A DNA stretch of 64,000 nt. Origin: Exilibacterium tricleocarpae. GTDB lineage: Bacteria; Pseudomonadota; Gammaproteobacteria; Pseudomonadales; Cellvibrionaceae. This document shows, piece by piece, positions 63,201 through 64,000 of the stretch. Each line of letters opens with the position of its first letter. The first letter of the stretch is position 1. The stretch is from NCBI RefSeq assembly GCF_007004655.1, contig NZ_ML660108.1, positions 29,851 to 93,850 on the forward strand, given 5' to 3'. The translations under genes and the position numbers were made by a program. The notes beneath the pieces are model-generated. The model did no database searches, was not told where the DNA came from, and saw only the letters and a list, made by a program, of their open reading frames with translations.

Positions 63201-63724
63201 AGTATCTGACTGCTTACGTAGTGTATGAAAAGGGTGTGGAGATTGATCAAGTAGAACTAAGGGATGGACTTTTAGGATTACTACCTGATTATATGATTCC
63301 GTCTTTCTACTCTTTTTTAGAGGCACTTCCTCTTACCTCTAATGGGAAGGTCGATTACCGAGCTTTACCTGCACCTACCGCTCAGACATTGGGGGTTCAA
63401 GGTTATATGGCACCCAAAACAGAAATAGAGCATACCCTCGTAACTATATGGGCTGAAGTTTTAGAATTACCAGTTGGAGAAGTGGGAATAAATAGTAGCT
63501 TTTTTGAACTAGGCGGACATTCACTTTTAGCAACTCGTATAGCTGCTCGTATAAGAGAGAAATTTGGTGTGATTGTGTCTATTAAAGACATGCTTACAAA
63601 AAATACGATAAGTATGTTGTCGATAATTCTTGAGACCAAAATTGAACAGAGTAGACATATTAAAAGTTTGCTTGAAAAAAGCGAAGTTGAGGATTTAACT
63701 AGCGTTGAGAAAGTGAGGATATAA
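60242..63724 (+). CDS. NRPS-3: docking-C-A(Thr-like)-T, no thioesterase
   Basis: A 1160-residue single-module synthetase. It has a TubC-type docking domain (1-58) and a C domain (about 70-500, HHIVFDG from 211). In the A domain, YTSGSTGKPKG starts at 688 and the pocket Asp is 734. The carrier domain has FFELGGHSLL with Ser1094. The pocket code by eye is DFWSVGMVH, near the Thr code DFWNIGMVH. There is no E or TE domain. The tail after the carrier (SLLEKSEVEDLTSVEKVRI) is short and acidic and could dock onto the TubC domain of NRPS-1. Although last in gene order, it may act first or before NRPS-1 in the line. Its own docking domain could accept a chain from a protein outside the window. Confidence 0.9.
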   Translation: MNLNEIIILLSKNNIELKLLDGEIAFPDDMSLLPKEIVDQVYKHQAEIADWLKAAHSISNCIIPSGKEMTPKVAAASTGQQRLWYLTKVAEPNYVYNSQLVVPLHGNLNIDFLEYSISKIVERHESLRTVFSQTDEGELRQVVIEPFSIKVPLTVIEAKDKGNVEESLNEEIECFLLRESRREYDLEKGPLFRVHVLQLPKEKQLFLLSYHHIVFDGLSLRQLISEVNCIYSHKCEGTTEVLDELPVQYSDFAAWEQQWIKSPEFMRRLSYWEGTLKDFPLLNFPYDKARPTKQNYTGARRAFRWPLGLTTNIMSLAKKENVTLYTVVLAAYKVLLMRYCRQEKFLVGTIIANRLQPEIKNLIGFFVETVVLPSDLSGPKTFRQLLKEVRLLCKDIFYKKSVPFNKLVDLRRSQGFDGEIPICQALLEFGGLTFEEGSLAGQPIDQPYLNSTGIARFDIIISLRVVNGQLEGHIDYNTSLIHSKTAERFLKHYQSLFEAVVGDPEQDISVVPFLSQIEVKQLSEGFKQPQKKYASTQTIIDRFEMQVAKTPDAVAIVHEDSSLTYGSLNKRSNQLAHYLVNQGVKAESKVGLRMARSLETIVGILGILKAGGAYVPIDPHVPAERAKYILQDSGVSILLTQTNLLNDVALDHIRSSICLDKDWKLIEKLDDKSPTIHLYPENLAYIIYTSGSTGKPKGSLVTHANVVRLFLATESYYKFKQSDSWSLFHSFAFDFSVWELWGALLYGGKVIVVPYWLSRDVNAFCKLVYDQRVTVLSQTPSAFSQFISADNLNDLGCGKSALRYVVFGGEALDVSTLKEWFERHGDRQPQLVNMYGITETTVHVTYGPLSTDSLKQSGSLIGEHLSDLQTYVLDKHLQMMPIGIPGELYVGGQGLARGYLNRPMLTAERFVASPFSAEKGGRLYKTGDLMKRLPDGSLEYLGRIDQQVKIRGFRIELGEIQAALISQPGVRDAVVVVNSIGEERRDQYLTAYVVYEKGVEIDQVELRDGLLGLLPDYMIPSFYSFLEALPLTSNGKVDYRALPAPTAQTLGVQGYMAPKTEIEHTLVTIWAEVLELPVGEVGINSSFFELGGHSLLATRIAARIREKFGVIVSIKDMLTKNTISMLSIILETKIEQSRHIKSLLEKSEVEDLTSVEKVRI

Positions 63725-63756
63725 AGTGATATGATTTTGATGTAATTGCTAGTTTT

Positions 63757-63942
63757 CTATGCCGTTGGGGAACAAACTGTAAATCTTACCGGCATCATTC
63801 ATTTCTTACTTGCAATCTGGATATCCAGGTAAGGCAGTTTTAGTAAGCCGCTTTCGTTCTTGAAGAGCCACTCAGCGTTGGTAAGCTTTCGGAACTGCCG
63901 ATGCATCGTTTACATATATTCAGCCTATAGTTCTTTTTTCAT
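63757..63942 (-). pseudogene. IS256-family transposase remnant
   Basis: On the minus strand GGAGG precedes ATG AAA AAA GAA CTA TAG (63942 leftward), an aborted start. It is followed about 30 bp on by a frame reading RQFRKLTNAEWLFKNESGLL and then KLPYLDIQIASKK, close to the C-terminal end of IS256-family (mutator) transposases (QFRKLT..G.F.NE..LLKLLYL..Q.A.KKWTMP). The usual Trp after KK is a stop here. So the gene has lost its middle and is dead. The element continues to the window edge. Confidence 0.65.
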
Positions 63943-64000
63943 AATACCTCCAGTATTACTATTGGTTTAAAAGGGGATAGACATTATAAACCAGTTACAG

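Overview
The window looks like a chromosomal segment of a marine-type gammaproteobacterium. The gene content (PspF-PspABC, an SO2930-like dihaem cytochrome domain, TonB receptor with P450, FecI-type sigma factor, CHASE2/FHA kinase locus) would suit the Cellvibrionales, but that placement is inference. From base 1 to about 38.9 kb, sampled lines have roughly 60% GC and a gammaproteobacterial housekeeping style. From about 42 kb to the right edge, sampled lines are near 40% GC. Between them (39.0-42.0 kb) the composition is intermediate, so the right-hand third looks acquired in more than one step.

Layout. 0-3.2 kb: a phage-shock (psp) locus, with pspF divergent from a 49-codon membrane ORF followed by pspA, pspB and pspC. 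The divergent gap shows an inverted repeat, an IHF consensus and a sigma-54 type promoter. 3.4-10.2 kb: a lipoprotein fusing a PQQ-type sugar dehydrogenase to a two-haem cytochrome region, then PDZ, membrane, VOC, cold-shock-like and Pro/Glu-rich lipoprotein genes. 10.4-15.7 kb: an FHA / CHASE2-Ser/Thr kinase / FHA locus divergent from an ATM1-like ABC exporter. 15.8-25.7 kb: metabolic and regulatory genes (DUF2461, hydrolase, TetR, EamA transporter, P-loop kinase, acyl-CoA synthetase, an RpoS/RpoD-like sigma factor divergent from a MerR-like regulator with a GNQ repeat). 26-32.5 kb: PhoD phosphatase, two tandem acidic paralogues of unknown family, and a GIDE-LemA fusion. 32.5-37.6 kb: a co-directional LuxR - cytochrome P450 - TonB receptor - GFA-family set.

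38.2-63.7 kb is a nonribosomal peptide synthetase (NRPS) locus. It opens with a FecI-type sigma factor whose fecR partner survives only as an N-terminal scrap. A Sfp/EntD-type phosphopantetheinyl transferase follows, then an open but catalytically dead NRPS remnant, an MbtH protein, NRPS-1 (dock-C-A-T-E), NRPS-2 (C-A-T-C-A-T-C-A-T-TE), an MFS transporter and NRPS-3 (dock-C-A-T, no TE). The A-domain pocket residues, read by eye, suggest Gln-like, Leu-like, Pro-like, Gln-like and Thr-like substrates. If NRPS-3 starts the line, a pentapeptide of the type Thr - D-Gln - Leu - Pro - Gln, released by the NRPS-2 thioesterase, is the working model. The right edge carries an IS256-family remnant.

The left two thirds also hold several palindromic, MITE-like repeats. 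One has perfect 22-bp terminal inverted repeats and a 10-bp target duplication, and is inserted into one arm of another palindrome.
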